Assembly (NCBI GenBank): GCA_903912435.1
Contig: CAIWHI010000712.1
Span: 1-7,524, forward strand
DNA from: an uncultured Bacteroidota bacterium
Lineage (GTDB): Bacteria > Bacteroidota > Bacteroidia > Chitinophagales > Chitinophagaceae
Length of the DNA: 7,524 nt
Direction of reading: 5' to 3'
Below, piece by piece: positions 1 to 6,112 of the stretch. Within the stretch, counting starts at the first letter, position 1. Each line of letters opens with the position of its first letter. Made by a program: the position numbers and the translations under genes. The notes beneath the pieces were generated by a model that worked only from the letters and a program-made list of their open reading frames with translations, made no database searches and had not been told where the DNA came from.

Positions 1-556
1 CCCTTATGCTGGTAGCATAGCCGCATGTCATGCCCAGCAGCCCATACCACCACCATTTGTTTTTACCAAATGCCGTATGTGCTATCAGAAATACTATAAG
101 GAAGGCCGCCAGAAAAGGAATATCCTTAGTATTGAAAAACGAATGGGCATATATGCGGGGATGGAATGCCAGCATAATGAAACCCAGGCAGGCAATTAGC
201 TGCTTCCGGAAAAGCCTGAGTACCAGCACATAACCACAAAACACCCCCAGCAAGAAAAATAGATGGGTAACTATATGCCTCATCAGGTATAGGTCGTGAC
301 TGGTAGTGATGTTGAGTTTTTTCTCAATAAATACCAGTGGCAGCTCGAAACCAGTACCCAGGTCACGGTCTTCGTAGGTCTTAAGGTATTGGTCGTTATT
401 GGTAATATAGTTGTAAGATACTATGCCTATTCCCCTTTGGGTGGGTTCGTCCCAGGAGATACCATAATCTTTATAGGTGAGCAGACCAATAATTAGGGTA
501 ATACCCAGTAGTATTAACCCCGGCCAATAAGATAAACCTGTTTTTTGCGCTGTCAT
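1..556 (-). CDS. GT39-type (ArnT/PMT-like) membrane glycosyltransferase, N-terminal part
   Basis: This frame stays open from an ATG at 556 to the left edge (185 residues), so the gene is cut at its 3' end by the window. Residues 14-28 form a first membrane segment. The first extracytoplasmic loop follows with the motif DYGISWDEPTQ (residues 30-40), whose acidic pair D36/E37 sits where GT-C enzymes of the GT39 family carry the catalytic acidic residue. A second loop has GTGFELPLVFIE (67-78). The stretch PRIYAHSFFNTKDIPF (133-148) matches the conserved PRxxxxxFxNxKDxP block of this family. Further hydrophobic segments lie near 95-113, 121-131, 146-160 and 169-184. Such enzymes sit in the inner membrane and move a sugar from a polyprenyl-phosphate carrier to a lipid, glycan or protein acceptor; the acceptor cannot be read here. 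The motif AAAGG lies five bases before the ATG and may help set the start. Short plus-strand ORFs across this region are shadows of this gene. Confidence 0.85.
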   Translation of the reverse strand, partial: MTAQKTGLSYWPGLILLGITLIIGLLTYKDYGISWDEPTQRGIGIVSYNYITNNDQYLKTYEDRDLGTGFELPLVFIEKKLNITTSHDLYLMRHIVTHLFFLLGVFCGYVLVLRLFRKQLIACLGFIMLAFHPRIYAHSFFNTKDIPFLAAFLIVFLIAHTAFGKNKWWWYGLLGMTCGYATSIR

Positions 557-630
557 TACCTTTATAAGGCTATAAATGTAGCACTAATTCTTAATTCAGC
601 TTTTGGGGAATGAATGTGGGTTTGAGGATT

Positions 631-706
631 GTTTAAGAATAATAACCGAGGTTAAGAGTAATAACCCTGGTTAAGAACAATAGCAAAGGTTGATAAGAGT
701 AGCCCT
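631..706. repeat. Four tandem imperfect 19-bp repeats
   Basis: Four consecutive 19-base units start at 631, 650, 669 and 688. A consensus is GGTTAAGARTAATARCCCT. Unit 2 is closest to it; units 1, 3 and 4 match unit 2 at about 15, 13 and 13 of 19 positions. The array ends directly at the stem-loop beginning at 705. It lies 75 bp upstream of the glycosyltransferase start. It could be a decayed minisatellite or a set of protein-binding sites; the sequence does not decide. Confidence 0.7.
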
Positions 707-720
707 GGCCTTTAGGCCGG
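705..720. other. Stem-loop with TTTA loop
   Basis: GGCC (707-710) and GGCC (715-718) form a stem around the loop TTTA. One T-G wobble and one C-G pair extend it to six pairs (705-710 with 715-720). No T-run follows on either strand, so on its own it is not a good rho-independent terminator. It abuts the 19-bp repeat array. Confidence 0.45.
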
Positions 721-739
721 AGAATAAAATCGTATATAA

Positions 740-755
740 TTTGGCTTTAGCCAAA
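740..755 (-). terminator. Weak terminator candidate after the pentapeptide gene
   Basis: On the minus strand this reads TTTGGC-TAAA-GCCAAA, a perfect six-pair stem with a four-base loop, about 40 bases past the stop codon of the pentapeptide gene. The following bases (TTATAT) are AT-rich but not a true U-tract. An alternative, overlapping pairing exists between GCCAA (750-754) and TTGGC (757-761). The position suits a transcript end; the strength is modest. Confidence 0.35.
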
Positions 756-795
756 ATTGGCGAAAAGGAAAGGAAAAATGGATTGAAATACGCCA

Positions 796-1368
796 TTAAT
801 CAATCACAATATCATATTTCGACAATAGGCCCACCACCCCCTGAGCTGAAAACCGCGCCTTTTTAATTTTATTGGCCTCTGGGTCAAGGTTATAATTATA
901 AGCAGTTCTGAAATCGGCCTTTTCAAGATTCGTTTTCACAAAACTTGCATTCAGCAGGTCGCAATTATTGAAAACTGACTGGCCAAGGTCGGCTTCTTCA
1001 AAATCAACTTCCTTAAGTGAGCAGGATTCAAATCTCGTCTTTTTCATCTTCTTTTTGAAAAATGTAGATAAATCGAGGATGCAGTTAATGAAGGTAACCG
1101 CAAACAGAAAATTACTCGCAGCCCCAAAGTTCAGCCCCATCATTTTACATCCTGTAAATACATTGTTTTTAAATCCCGTATTATCTGTGTTGGCATTAGA
1201 GAAGTTACAACCTGTGAATTGGCAATCTACAAAATCGGTAGTGCGTAGGTTAGTATTGGTGAAATTGCAATTAATGAACCGGCAATCAGAAAATTCCAAA
1301 TCACACATTTGCTTATCTGAGAAATCATTATTCTCAAATGTTTTTTCATCATACAGGCATGATTGCAT
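796..1368 (-). CDS. Pentapeptide-repeat protein
   Basis: A 190-residue protein built almost wholly of A(D/N)LXX-type pentapeptides with Phe, Leu or Met at the central position of each unit. Centres fall every five residues from F11 to F81 (for example F26, F31, F36, L41, F46, F51, F56). After a break near residues 82-87 the phase shifts by two, and centres run from L88/F93 to F153. This predicts a right-handed quadrilateral beta-helix in two stacks. A non-repeat tail follows, ending LLSKYDIVID. No signal peptide or membrane segment is seen, so it is probably cytosolic. Some members of this fold (Qnr, MfpA) mimic DNA and bind gyrase, but this one lacks any clear Qnr signature and its function is unknown. 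I chose the ATG at 1368. The frame also opens at a GTG at 1386, but that codon overlaps a TATCTTTG promoter-like box and would add only six residues. It lies just downstream of the small gene at 1397-1678. Confidence 0.88.
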   Translation of the reverse strand: MQSCLYDEKTFENNDFSDKQMCDLEFSDCRFINCNFTNTNLRTTDFVDCQFTGCNFSNANTDNTGFKNNVFTGCKMMGLNFGAASNFLFAVTFINCILDLSTFFKKKMKKTRFESCSLKEVDFEEADLGQSVFNNCDLLNASFVKTNLEKADFRTAYNYNLDPEANKIKKARFSAQGVVGLLSKYDIVID

Positions 1369-1369
1369 A

Positions 1370-1386
1370 GTGGCAAATTTAGCCAC
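1370..1386. promoter_or_regulatory. Inverted repeat just before the pentapeptide ATG
   Basis: GTGGC and GCCAC form a perfect five-base inverted repeat around seven bases (17 bases in all), ending one base before the ATG at 1368. It starts at the last base of the -7-like box. It could be an operator or a 5' hairpin affecting translation, or it may be chance. Confidence 0.35.
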
Positions 1387-1393
1387 AAAGATA
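1386..1393 (-). promoter_or_regulatory. Candidate -7 box of the pentapeptide gene
   Basis: The minus strand reads TATCTTTG here, a full match to the Bacteroidota -7 consensus TAnnTTTG, ending 17 bases before the ATG at 1368. No TTG is visible at the usual distance upstream, so the -33 half is missing or weak. The box begins right after the stop codon of the upstream gene (1397-1399). It would give the pentapeptide gene a very short leader of its own and argues against a GTG start at 1386. Confidence 0.45.
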
Positions 1394-1396
1394 AAA

Positions 1397-1678
1397 TTAA
1401 TTTTCGGCAGCTGGCTTAGGTAGCTTTCGTTTCCAGGTATGGCGCGATGCTTTATAGCTAAAGGAACCTACAAAGGTTTCAGGGCATAATTCATCAAGCG
1501 TTTTAGTGCTGCCGCCTTTAATATTATGCACTATCCTCAAGGCTTTCCATAAATCTGTATAATTCACTTTTTGCCCATCCTGAAAATAACATTTCTGTCC
1601 GTCATCGAACAATCCGAAAAGCTCTTCATTCTTAAGTTTTTCAACTATTCGGTCCAGTTGACCATTTTCATCTGCCAT
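1397..1678 (-). CDS. Hypothetical 93-aa protein
   Basis: A 93-residue protein that I do not recognise. The N-terminal third is acidic and likely helical (LDRIVEKLKNEELFGLF, residues 8-24). Two similar short elements follow each other, DDGQK (25-29) and QDGQK (33-37). Residues 40-53 look like a second amphipathic helix (DLWKALRIVHNI). The C-terminal tail is basic (RHTWKRKLPKP, 79-89). There are two cysteines, C30 and C65, and no signal peptide or membrane segment. The start is the ATG at 1678. It ends 28 bases before the ATG of the pentapeptide gene on the same strand, so the two may be co-transcribed. The length, sensible composition and a good promoter candidate upstream support a real gene. 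It could bind nucleic acid or a partner protein, but nothing shows this. Confidence 0.7.
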   Translation of the reverse strand: MADENGQLDRIVEKLKNEELFGLFDDGQKCYFQDGQKVNYTDLWKALRIVHNIKGGSTKTLDELCPETFVGSFSYKASRHTWKRKLPKPAAEN

Positions 1679-1753
1679 ATGTGTAAAAATAATCTTCTGC
1701 TATTACTGTTAATTGCAAGCGATTAACTAAGCAATACTTTTGTAATTGGATGA

Positions 1754-1784
1754 CAAAGTTATTGGTAAATTCAATTACCAACAA
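1754..1784 (-). promoter_or_regulatory. Promoter candidate for the 93-aa gene
   Basis: On the minus strand TAACTTTG (1761-1754) matches the Bacteroidota -7 consensus TAnnTTTG in full. Two TTG words lie upstream, at 1781-1779 (17-base spacer) and 1784-1782 (20-base spacer), either of which can serve as the -33 element. The leader to the ATG at 1678 would be about 70 bases. A perfect inverted repeat fills the spacer, which suggests regulation. Confidence 0.55.
1762..1781. promoter_or_regulatory. Operator-like inverted repeat inside the promoter spacer
   Basis: TTGGTAA (1762-1768) and TTACCAA (1775-1781) are perfect seven-base arms around ATTCAA. With one further mismatch each side the symmetry extends to 11-base arms with 9 of 11 matches. 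The repeat touches the -7 box and overlaps a -33 TTG, the place where a dimeric repressor would block RNA polymerase. No regulator gene is in the window. Confidence 0.45.
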
Positions 1785-2049
1785 TAGTAAGCCCCGAAAT
1801 TTGACATTTAATTAATCAGCAATAGGCTTTTCTGTGTATTTGTTAAAGATATAGGTATACAAAAAGGGGTATCTGTTGTGTAAGCTAAATGATGGTATGG
1901 TTAAAAAGTAAATAGTGTTAACAATATGGTTACAATAGAGCAGAAAAATACTGTAAATATGAAAATGGCTCCTAAGAAATTATTTTGCTTACAATTTATT
2001 AACACGATTCTTAATCATATAGGTTACTCAAAAAAATAGCCGTAGTTTT

Positions 2050-2057
2050 TATTTTTG
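2050..2057 (+). promoter_or_regulatory. Weak promoter candidate for the surface-protein gene
   Basis: TATTTTTG matches the -7 consensus TAnnTTTG, but no TTG is seen 17-23 bases upstream, and such boxes arise often by chance in AT-rich DNA. It would give a leader of about 140 bases before the ATG at 2203. A 10-bp palindrome (2067-2076) lies near the expected transcription start. Confidence 0.3.
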
Positions 2058-2202
2058 CTTATATTTACACCGGTGTTTATTCTAATAAGGCCAATTGAAA
2101 CCCTTTTTAAGGAAATGGGTTTTGATGGGCTAAAATTATTTTTATGAAATACTAACAATCAGGCAAAAATTGTCGTCAATAATGTTAACTAAAATAGTTT
2201 GT

Positions 2203-5200
2203 ATGAAAAAAATTGTCCTCCTTATCCTCCTTGCGGTTTTCAGTCTGGAAACATATGCTACCACCACGTTTACACTGGTCACCCATCCATGTAATCATGA
2301 TGGTCTCCTCCAGGCAAATTTCACAGGATTAACTCCCCCACTCACTGTGCGTTGGACTACATATGGAACAGCAGGTATGACAATTACCCATACAGGAGTA
2401 TCGGGTCTTACAGATGCCCTTACTGGTTACTCAGGCGGTACAATTACTACCAGTGTCACTGATGCTATGGGTGTTTCAGATACACTAGGTTATTACAGTG
2501 GCTATGCACCTTTCTCCATTATGATGTCGGGCTATTATAGCTTTTGTCCTGCGCTGGATACAGCCTACGATTCAGTAATGGGTGGTACAGCACCTTACAC
2601 ATCCAACTGGTATAATATATCTACCGGTACTAGTGTTGGTACCGGTTCGGCTCTTGCCTTGCCACCAGGCACTTACGGTGTTACAGTAACTGATGCTGGG
2701 GGTTGTGTTTTCGGTTCCAGAGATGATAATATATTTCTTGAATTATTTTCATACGCTCCATTCACCGATTCTTTTACGACTACTCCCGCAAATTGCACCA
2801 ATGGTACGGCTAATGTTTATCCAATAGGTGGCGGTACACCACCATTCACCTATGTATGGACTAACGGTGCTACTACTTCATATATTGATGGATTAGTAAC
2901 AGGTATCTATGGAGTAACGATAACAGATGCCTTAGGTTGCGTTTATCCTTCTTCTACTGGTTCAGTTACAGCTTCTTATGTATTTATTCCACAGTCAATT
3001 TTTATTAACGCTCCAGTTACACCTACACCGGCTACATGTGCAGCCAATGATGGTGCAGTTATAGCCTTCGGTTCAGGTGGTTTGCCTCCTTATTCTTATG
3101 TATGGAGTAATGGTGCTACCACCCAAAGCCAGACTGGCCTGAGTGGTGGATTATATAGTGTGAATGTAACTGATGCAAACGGATGTATAGGTAATGGTAG
3201 TGCCACTGTTGGTGTTTCCACGCCTATTACTGTTACTTACTCTACCACCCCAAGTTTGTGTACAGGTCCTACAGGTACTGCTACACTTCACCCTGTAGGT
3301 GGTACTGGTTCTTACAGCATCATCTGGTATACATGGCCAGTGCAAACAGGTCTTACAGCTTCTGGTCTTGAGCCAGGCACTTATGCCTTCCAGGTAACTG
3401 ATGCTGTTGGTTGTATCCAAACAGGTTCAGTTGTTATTTTACCTATTGATATTATTAATGCAAGCTTTAGCGGCATTAGTGCATTGTGTACCACACCTAG
3501 CGGTAGCCTTAATGTTTATCCTACCGGTGGTGTTCCTCCATATCATTACCTGTGGAGTACCGGTTCTACCTCATCAAGTATTACCGGCGTTCCAGCAGGG
3601 TATTATACAGTTAGGATTACTGATAACCTTGGTTGTACTGCTGATAGATATAATTGGGTATCAGCCTACTCTCCGGTTGGACTCGGTGTAACCCCAACCA
3701 ACGAAACCTGCATTTTCGCTAACGATGGTAAATTACACGCTACCCCATTCGGTGGTACTCCACCTTATTCTTATTCATGGACAGGTGGTGGAACAACGAG
3801 TACCATAACAGGCTTACATCATGGCGATTATTGGGCATGGGTAACTGATGCTGCAGGTTGTACTGCTAATGAATATACCCACCTGGACTACAATGCGTCT
3901 GATTCTTGTTATTGCACCATTTATGGTACTGTATACTTAGATACTAATAACAATTGTATACAGGATGCAGGTGAACCTGGCATACCACATATCCAGATTC
4001 ATATAAGTGGCCGTGGCTATACCTATACCGATGATAGTGGTCATTATTCTTACAAAGTGCCCTCTGGTGCTTATACCATATCTGAAACTGTAAGGACTTT
4101 CTATCCATTGGCTGCCTGCGAAACCAATAATAAACCATTCACTGCTACTGCTGCATCAGGATGTTCAACTGTTATCAATTTTGCTAATGCTATTGATACC
4201 ATCCACGATATGCAAATACGCACCTGGAGCTACTTACATAGTGCACCAATACCCGGCCATTCATACACAGAAGTAACTATTGTTACAAATAATGGTACTG
4301 TTCATGAAGATTCAATCTATTCGGGATACAAAACTGATGGACAATTATTAGCTCCTACTTCATTTGTACCTGCTTTAATCTATGCTGGTGGTTCAAACTA
4401 CTACAATACATTAGGCCGATTCCCCGGTGTAGAACCTGGTGGTTCTCAGAACTTCTATATGAACTATAATGTGCCTACCGACATTCCATTAGGTACTCAA
4501 GTGGTTACAAAGGATTCAGTTTCTTACGACACTCCATCTACACATTGGTTAGTTGATTATACTCCATGGAATAATGTATGCTATTTTACTACTACTGTTA
4601 TTGCCTCCTATGACCCTAACTTTAAGGAAGTTTATCCTAAAGGAACCGGCCCATTAGGTTTGATTTCTTATACCGATTCAGTATTAGAGTACATGGTTCA
4701 CTTCCAGAACACAGGTTCTTATATGGCTGAAAATATTGTAGTAAAAGATACCCTTGATGATAACCTGGACTGGACAACTCTTAGCCCGGTTTATATGTCA
4801 AATAAGGGTACGGTTACAGTTGAGCCAAGTGGCTCAAAGAAGGTAGCTACATTTACCTTTCCAAATATCAACCTCCCGGCAGAATCAAACGACGAAATGC
4901 GCAGCAATGCAATGTTCACATATACCATCCATATCCGTAGCGGATTGGCAATAGGTACTCAGTTCCACAACAGCGCATCTATCTATTTCGATTATAATAA
5001 ACCAGTTAAAACCAATACCACCGTCAATACCCTTGGTTCTGTATTCAGAGTGGGTGTAGATAATGCCCCTGTAGCATCAAATGCCTCATTCAATGTTTAT
5101 CCTAACCCTGCTTCAACCTCATTTACAGCCCAGATTAACAGCGAAGATGCAGGAAATGGAACTTTAAGGATTGCTGAAGTAAGTGGTAAACAATTATTAA

Positions 5201-5334
5201 GCAAATCAATAAGCCTGCAAAAAGGTAGCCAAAACATCACAACTGATGTTAGCACACTTGCACCGGGCATCTACTTTGTAAGCTTTGATTCAAATGGTAA
5301 AACCCAGACTCAAAAACTGGTAATTATGAAATAA
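2203..5334 (+). CDS. SprB-repeat surface protein with T9SS type A sorting domain
   Basis: A 1043-residue secreted protein. Residues 1-19 are a Sec signal peptide (MKKIVLLILLAVFSLETYA, likely cut after A19). Seven SprB-like repeats follow to about residue 553. Repeats 2-7 each open and close with a cysteine (115/168, 198/246, 279/328, 353/404, 429/478, 503/553; 48-53 apart) and carry the pattern GGTPPYxYxW, then GxYxVxVTDAxGC. Repeat 1 has C30 but no closing cysteine (TDAMGV, 86-91). Residues 571-630 resemble SdrD-like/Cna-B domains, with the calcium-loop-like DTNNNCIQDAGEPG. Residues 800-945 (ASYDPNFKEV to SIYFDYNKPV) match DUF7619. Residues 963-1043 (FNVYPNPAST to KLVIMK) are the T9SS type A C-terminal domain, so the protein should be exported through T9SS and anchored at the cell surface. 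SprB is a gliding adhesin in Flavobacterium, but these repeats occur in many non-gliding proteins, so an adhesin or matrix role is inference. I chose the ATG at 2203 because it begins the signal peptide; in-frame ATG 2182 and TTG 2170 would only lengthen it. It stands alone, with its own terminator. Confidence 0.93.
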   Translation: MKKIVLLILLAVFSLETYATTTFTLVTHPCNHDGLLQANFTGLTPPLTVRWTTYGTAGMTITHTGVSGLTDALTGYSGGTITTSVTDAMGVSDTLGYYSGYAPFSIMMSGYYSFCPALDTAYDSVMGGTAPYTSNWYNISTGTSVGTGSALALPPGTYGVTVTDAGGCVFGSRDDNIFLELFSYAPFTDSFTTTPANCTNGTANVYPIGGGTPPFTYVWTNGATTSYIDGLVTGIYGVTITDALGCVYPSSTGSVTASYVFIPQSIFINAPVTPTPATCAANDGAVIAFGSGGLPPYSYVWSNGATTQSQTGLSGGLYSVNVTDANGCIGNGSATVGVSTPITVTYSTTPSLCTGPTGTATLHPVGGTGSYSIIWYTWPVQTGLTASGLEPGTYAFQVTDAVGCIQTGSVVILPIDIINASFSGISALCTTPSGSLNVYPTGGVPPYHYLWSTGSTSSSITGVPAGYYTVRITDNLGCTADRYNWVSAYSPVGLGVTPTNETCIFANDGKLHATPFGGTPPYSYSWTGGGTTSTITGLHHGDYWAWVTDAAGCTANEYTHLDYNASDSCYCTIYGTVYLDTNNNCIQDAGEPGIPHIQIHISGRGYTYTDDSGHYSYKVPSGAYTISETVRTFYPLAACETNNKPFTATAASGCSTVINFANAIDTIHDMQIRTWSYLHSAPIPGHSYTEVTIVTNNGTVHEDSIYSGYKTDGQLLAPTSFVPALIYAGGSNYYNTLGRFPGVEPGGSQNFYMNYNVPTDIPLGTQVVTKDSVSYDTPSTHWLVDYTPWNNVCYFTTTVIASYDPNFKEVYPKGTGPLGLISYTDSVLEYMVHFQNTGSYMAENIVVKDTLDDNLDWTTLSPVYMSNKGTVTVEPSGSKKVATFTFPNINLPAESNDEMRSNAMFTYTIHIRSGLAIGTQFHNSASIYFDYNKPVKTNTTVNTLGSVFRVGVDNAPVASNASFNVYPNPASTSFTAQINSEDAGNGTLRIAEVSGKQLLSKSISLQKGSQNITTDVSTLAPGIYFVSFDSNGKTQTQKLVIMK

Positions 5335-5352
5335 ACCAATAAATTTTGATCC

Positions 5353-5394
5353 AAACCGGCAATCTTATTTACATAAGGTTGCCGGTTTTGTTTT
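5353..5394 (+). terminator. Rho-independent terminator of the surface-protein gene
   Basis: A 16-pair stem (5353-5368 with 5373-5388, one T-G wobble) encloses the four-base loop TTAC. Its core is CCGGCAA/TTGCCGG. The T-rich stretch TTTTGTTTT (5386-5394) forms the last stem pairs and tail. It starts 18 bases after the stop codon. The stem is flanked by AAA and TTT, so it could also act, less well, on the minus strand. Confidence 0.92.
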
Positions 5395-5400
5395 GAGGAG

Positions 5401-5423
5401 ATTCAATATTTAACCTATTGAAT
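5401..5423. repeat. Inverted repeat just past the terminator
   Basis: ATTCAATA (5401-5408) and TATTGAAT (5416-5423) are perfect eight-base arms around TTTAACC. It lies just past the terminator of the surface-protein gene. It is AT-rich, so as RNA it would be weak; a second transcript end or a protein site are both possible. Confidence 0.4.
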
Positions 5424-5668
5424 ACTGACATAGTTGCTGATTATCTAAGGAGTTCACCTATTGTGCTTGCCAAACGTATGTATCAATCGTACTTACCCAT
5501 CATGAGTAAATTGTTCTTACCCATTGTAAACGGACACACGGCGATGCCATAGCCTTAGGTATTTATACTCGTTGGGGCAATAAGATGAGATATAAATCAA
5601 TTTTTATGAGACGCCATTAACTGGCATTATAAACTCTCCCATTGCATCGCCATAGGAGATATACTGAG

Positions 5669-5689
5669 TAAAGTTACATGATAACTTTA
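5669..5689. repeat. Inverted repeat with CATGA loop
   Basis: TAAAGTTA (5669-5676) and TAACTTTA (5682-5689) are perfect eight-base arms around CATGA. It lies ten bases upstream of the CCCATNRTG word cluster. Confidence 0.4.
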
Positions 5690-5698
5690 GGGGCATTT

Positions 5699-5797
5699 CC
5701 CATTATGCGTAGTCATGCTTATTACCTATAGTGAGGCCCCATAGTGTATACCATTTTTTATAACCCATAGTGCGTGGATCAATGACTACACAATGGG
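5699..5797. repeat. Cluster of CCCATAGTG-like words
   Basis: Direct copies are CCCATTATG (5699), CCTATAGTG (5725), CCCATAGTG (5738) and CCCATAGTG (5764), spaced 26, 13 and 26 bases. CACAATGGG at 5789-5797 is an inverted copy (CCCATTGTG). The last direct copy and the inverted copy form an imperfect hairpin with one mismatch. Related words, CCCATCATG and CCCATTGTA, also occur at 5496 and 5520, both preceded by CTTA. Confidence 0.4.
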
Positions 5798-5914
5798 ATA
5801 AGGCATTTAGCCTTGTTAGGCCAATGTGATGAAATAATACCTGCTTATATATCTCCAAAACATATTTGGTATCCAAGCTGCTCCATGCTATATATTCCAC
5901 AAGTATCGTAATGT

Positions 5915-5934
5915 AGTGGCAAATTAATGCCACT
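5915..5934. repeat. Inverted repeat AGTGGCA/TGCCACT
   Basis: AGTGGCA (5915-5921) and TGCCACT (5928-5934) are perfect seven-base arms around AATTAA. The left half, TAGTGGCAAATT, is a 12-base match to the inverted repeat before the pentapeptide start (from 1369), which may be chance. Confidence 0.4.
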
Positions 5935-6043
5935 CACACAACCTATAACACCATCTCATAATTAATTTGGTCCTATTATTTTTGGTATTCAACATTTGAA
6001 TTCTATGTTATCGTTGGCTGAAACGACCTCATTAAATACTTGC

Positions 6044-6112
6044 ATCAGTATTACTCAATTCTAATAATTTCCGACTGATTAAGTACTGATAAACTTGAAT
6101 TGCACTGATAAA
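6044..6112. repeat. Cluster of ACTGATWAA words
   Basis: ACTGATTAA (6074), ACTGATAAA (6085) and ACTGATAAA (6104) are direct copies within 40 bases, and ATCAGTA at 6044-6050 is an inverted copy of TACTGAT (6084-6090). It could be a binding-site cluster or chance enrichment. Confidence 0.3.

Larger units (their letters stand above)
557..795. other. Intergenic spacer between two minus-strand genes
   Basis: This spacer lies between the pentapeptide gene and the glycosyltransferase gene, both read leftward. It has no ORF of interest. It holds a 19-bp tandem repeat array and two stem-loops, listed separately. A weak -7-like box, TACATTTA on the minus strand at 580-573 (consensus TAnnTTTG, one mismatch), lies 17 bases before the glycosyltransferase ATG. 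It has no matching TTG box upstream, so I do not call it a promoter. Confidence 0.6.
1679..2202. other. Divergent intergenic region (524 bp)
   Basis: This region separates the minus-strand small gene from the plus-strand surface-protein gene. It contains no ORF worth calling. It is AT-rich, with promoter candidates for each side near 1754-1784 (minus) and 2050-2057 (plus). The words TTATTTTGCTTACAATTTA (1979-1997) and TTATTTTTGCTTATATTTA (2049-2067) are two similar copies about 70 bp apart. ACACCGGTGT at 2067-2076 is a perfect 10-bp palindrome, and AAACCC (2098-2103) can pair with GGGTTT (2117-2122) in the leader. Nothing notable is seen at 1790-1975. Confidence 0.6.

Noticed and set aside
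30..496. Two plus-strand ORFs near the left edge
   Set aside because: They are antisense to the glycosyltransferase frame, which is open across the whole region and carries family motifs.
968..1423. 151-codon open frame on the plus strand
   Set aside because: It lies opposite the pentapeptide gene, whose repeat pattern is unmistakable. The plus-strand protein has no family resemblance and is a shadow.
3151..4138. Several 60-100 codon ORFs in other frames inside the surface-protein gene
   Set aside because: They arise from the repetitive coding sequence and have no independent start signals or sensible composition.
5540..5651. GGCGATGC (5540-5547) and GCATCGCC (5644-5651) as a long-range stem
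   Set aside because: Eight-base inverted matches at this distance are common by chance, and flanking bases do not extend the pairing.
5977..5984. TATTTTTG (and TAGTTTTG at 7460-7467) as promoters in the tract
   Set aside because: The -7 words match, but neither has a TTG at a suitable distance nor a gene behind it; such words occur by chance in AT-rich DNA.
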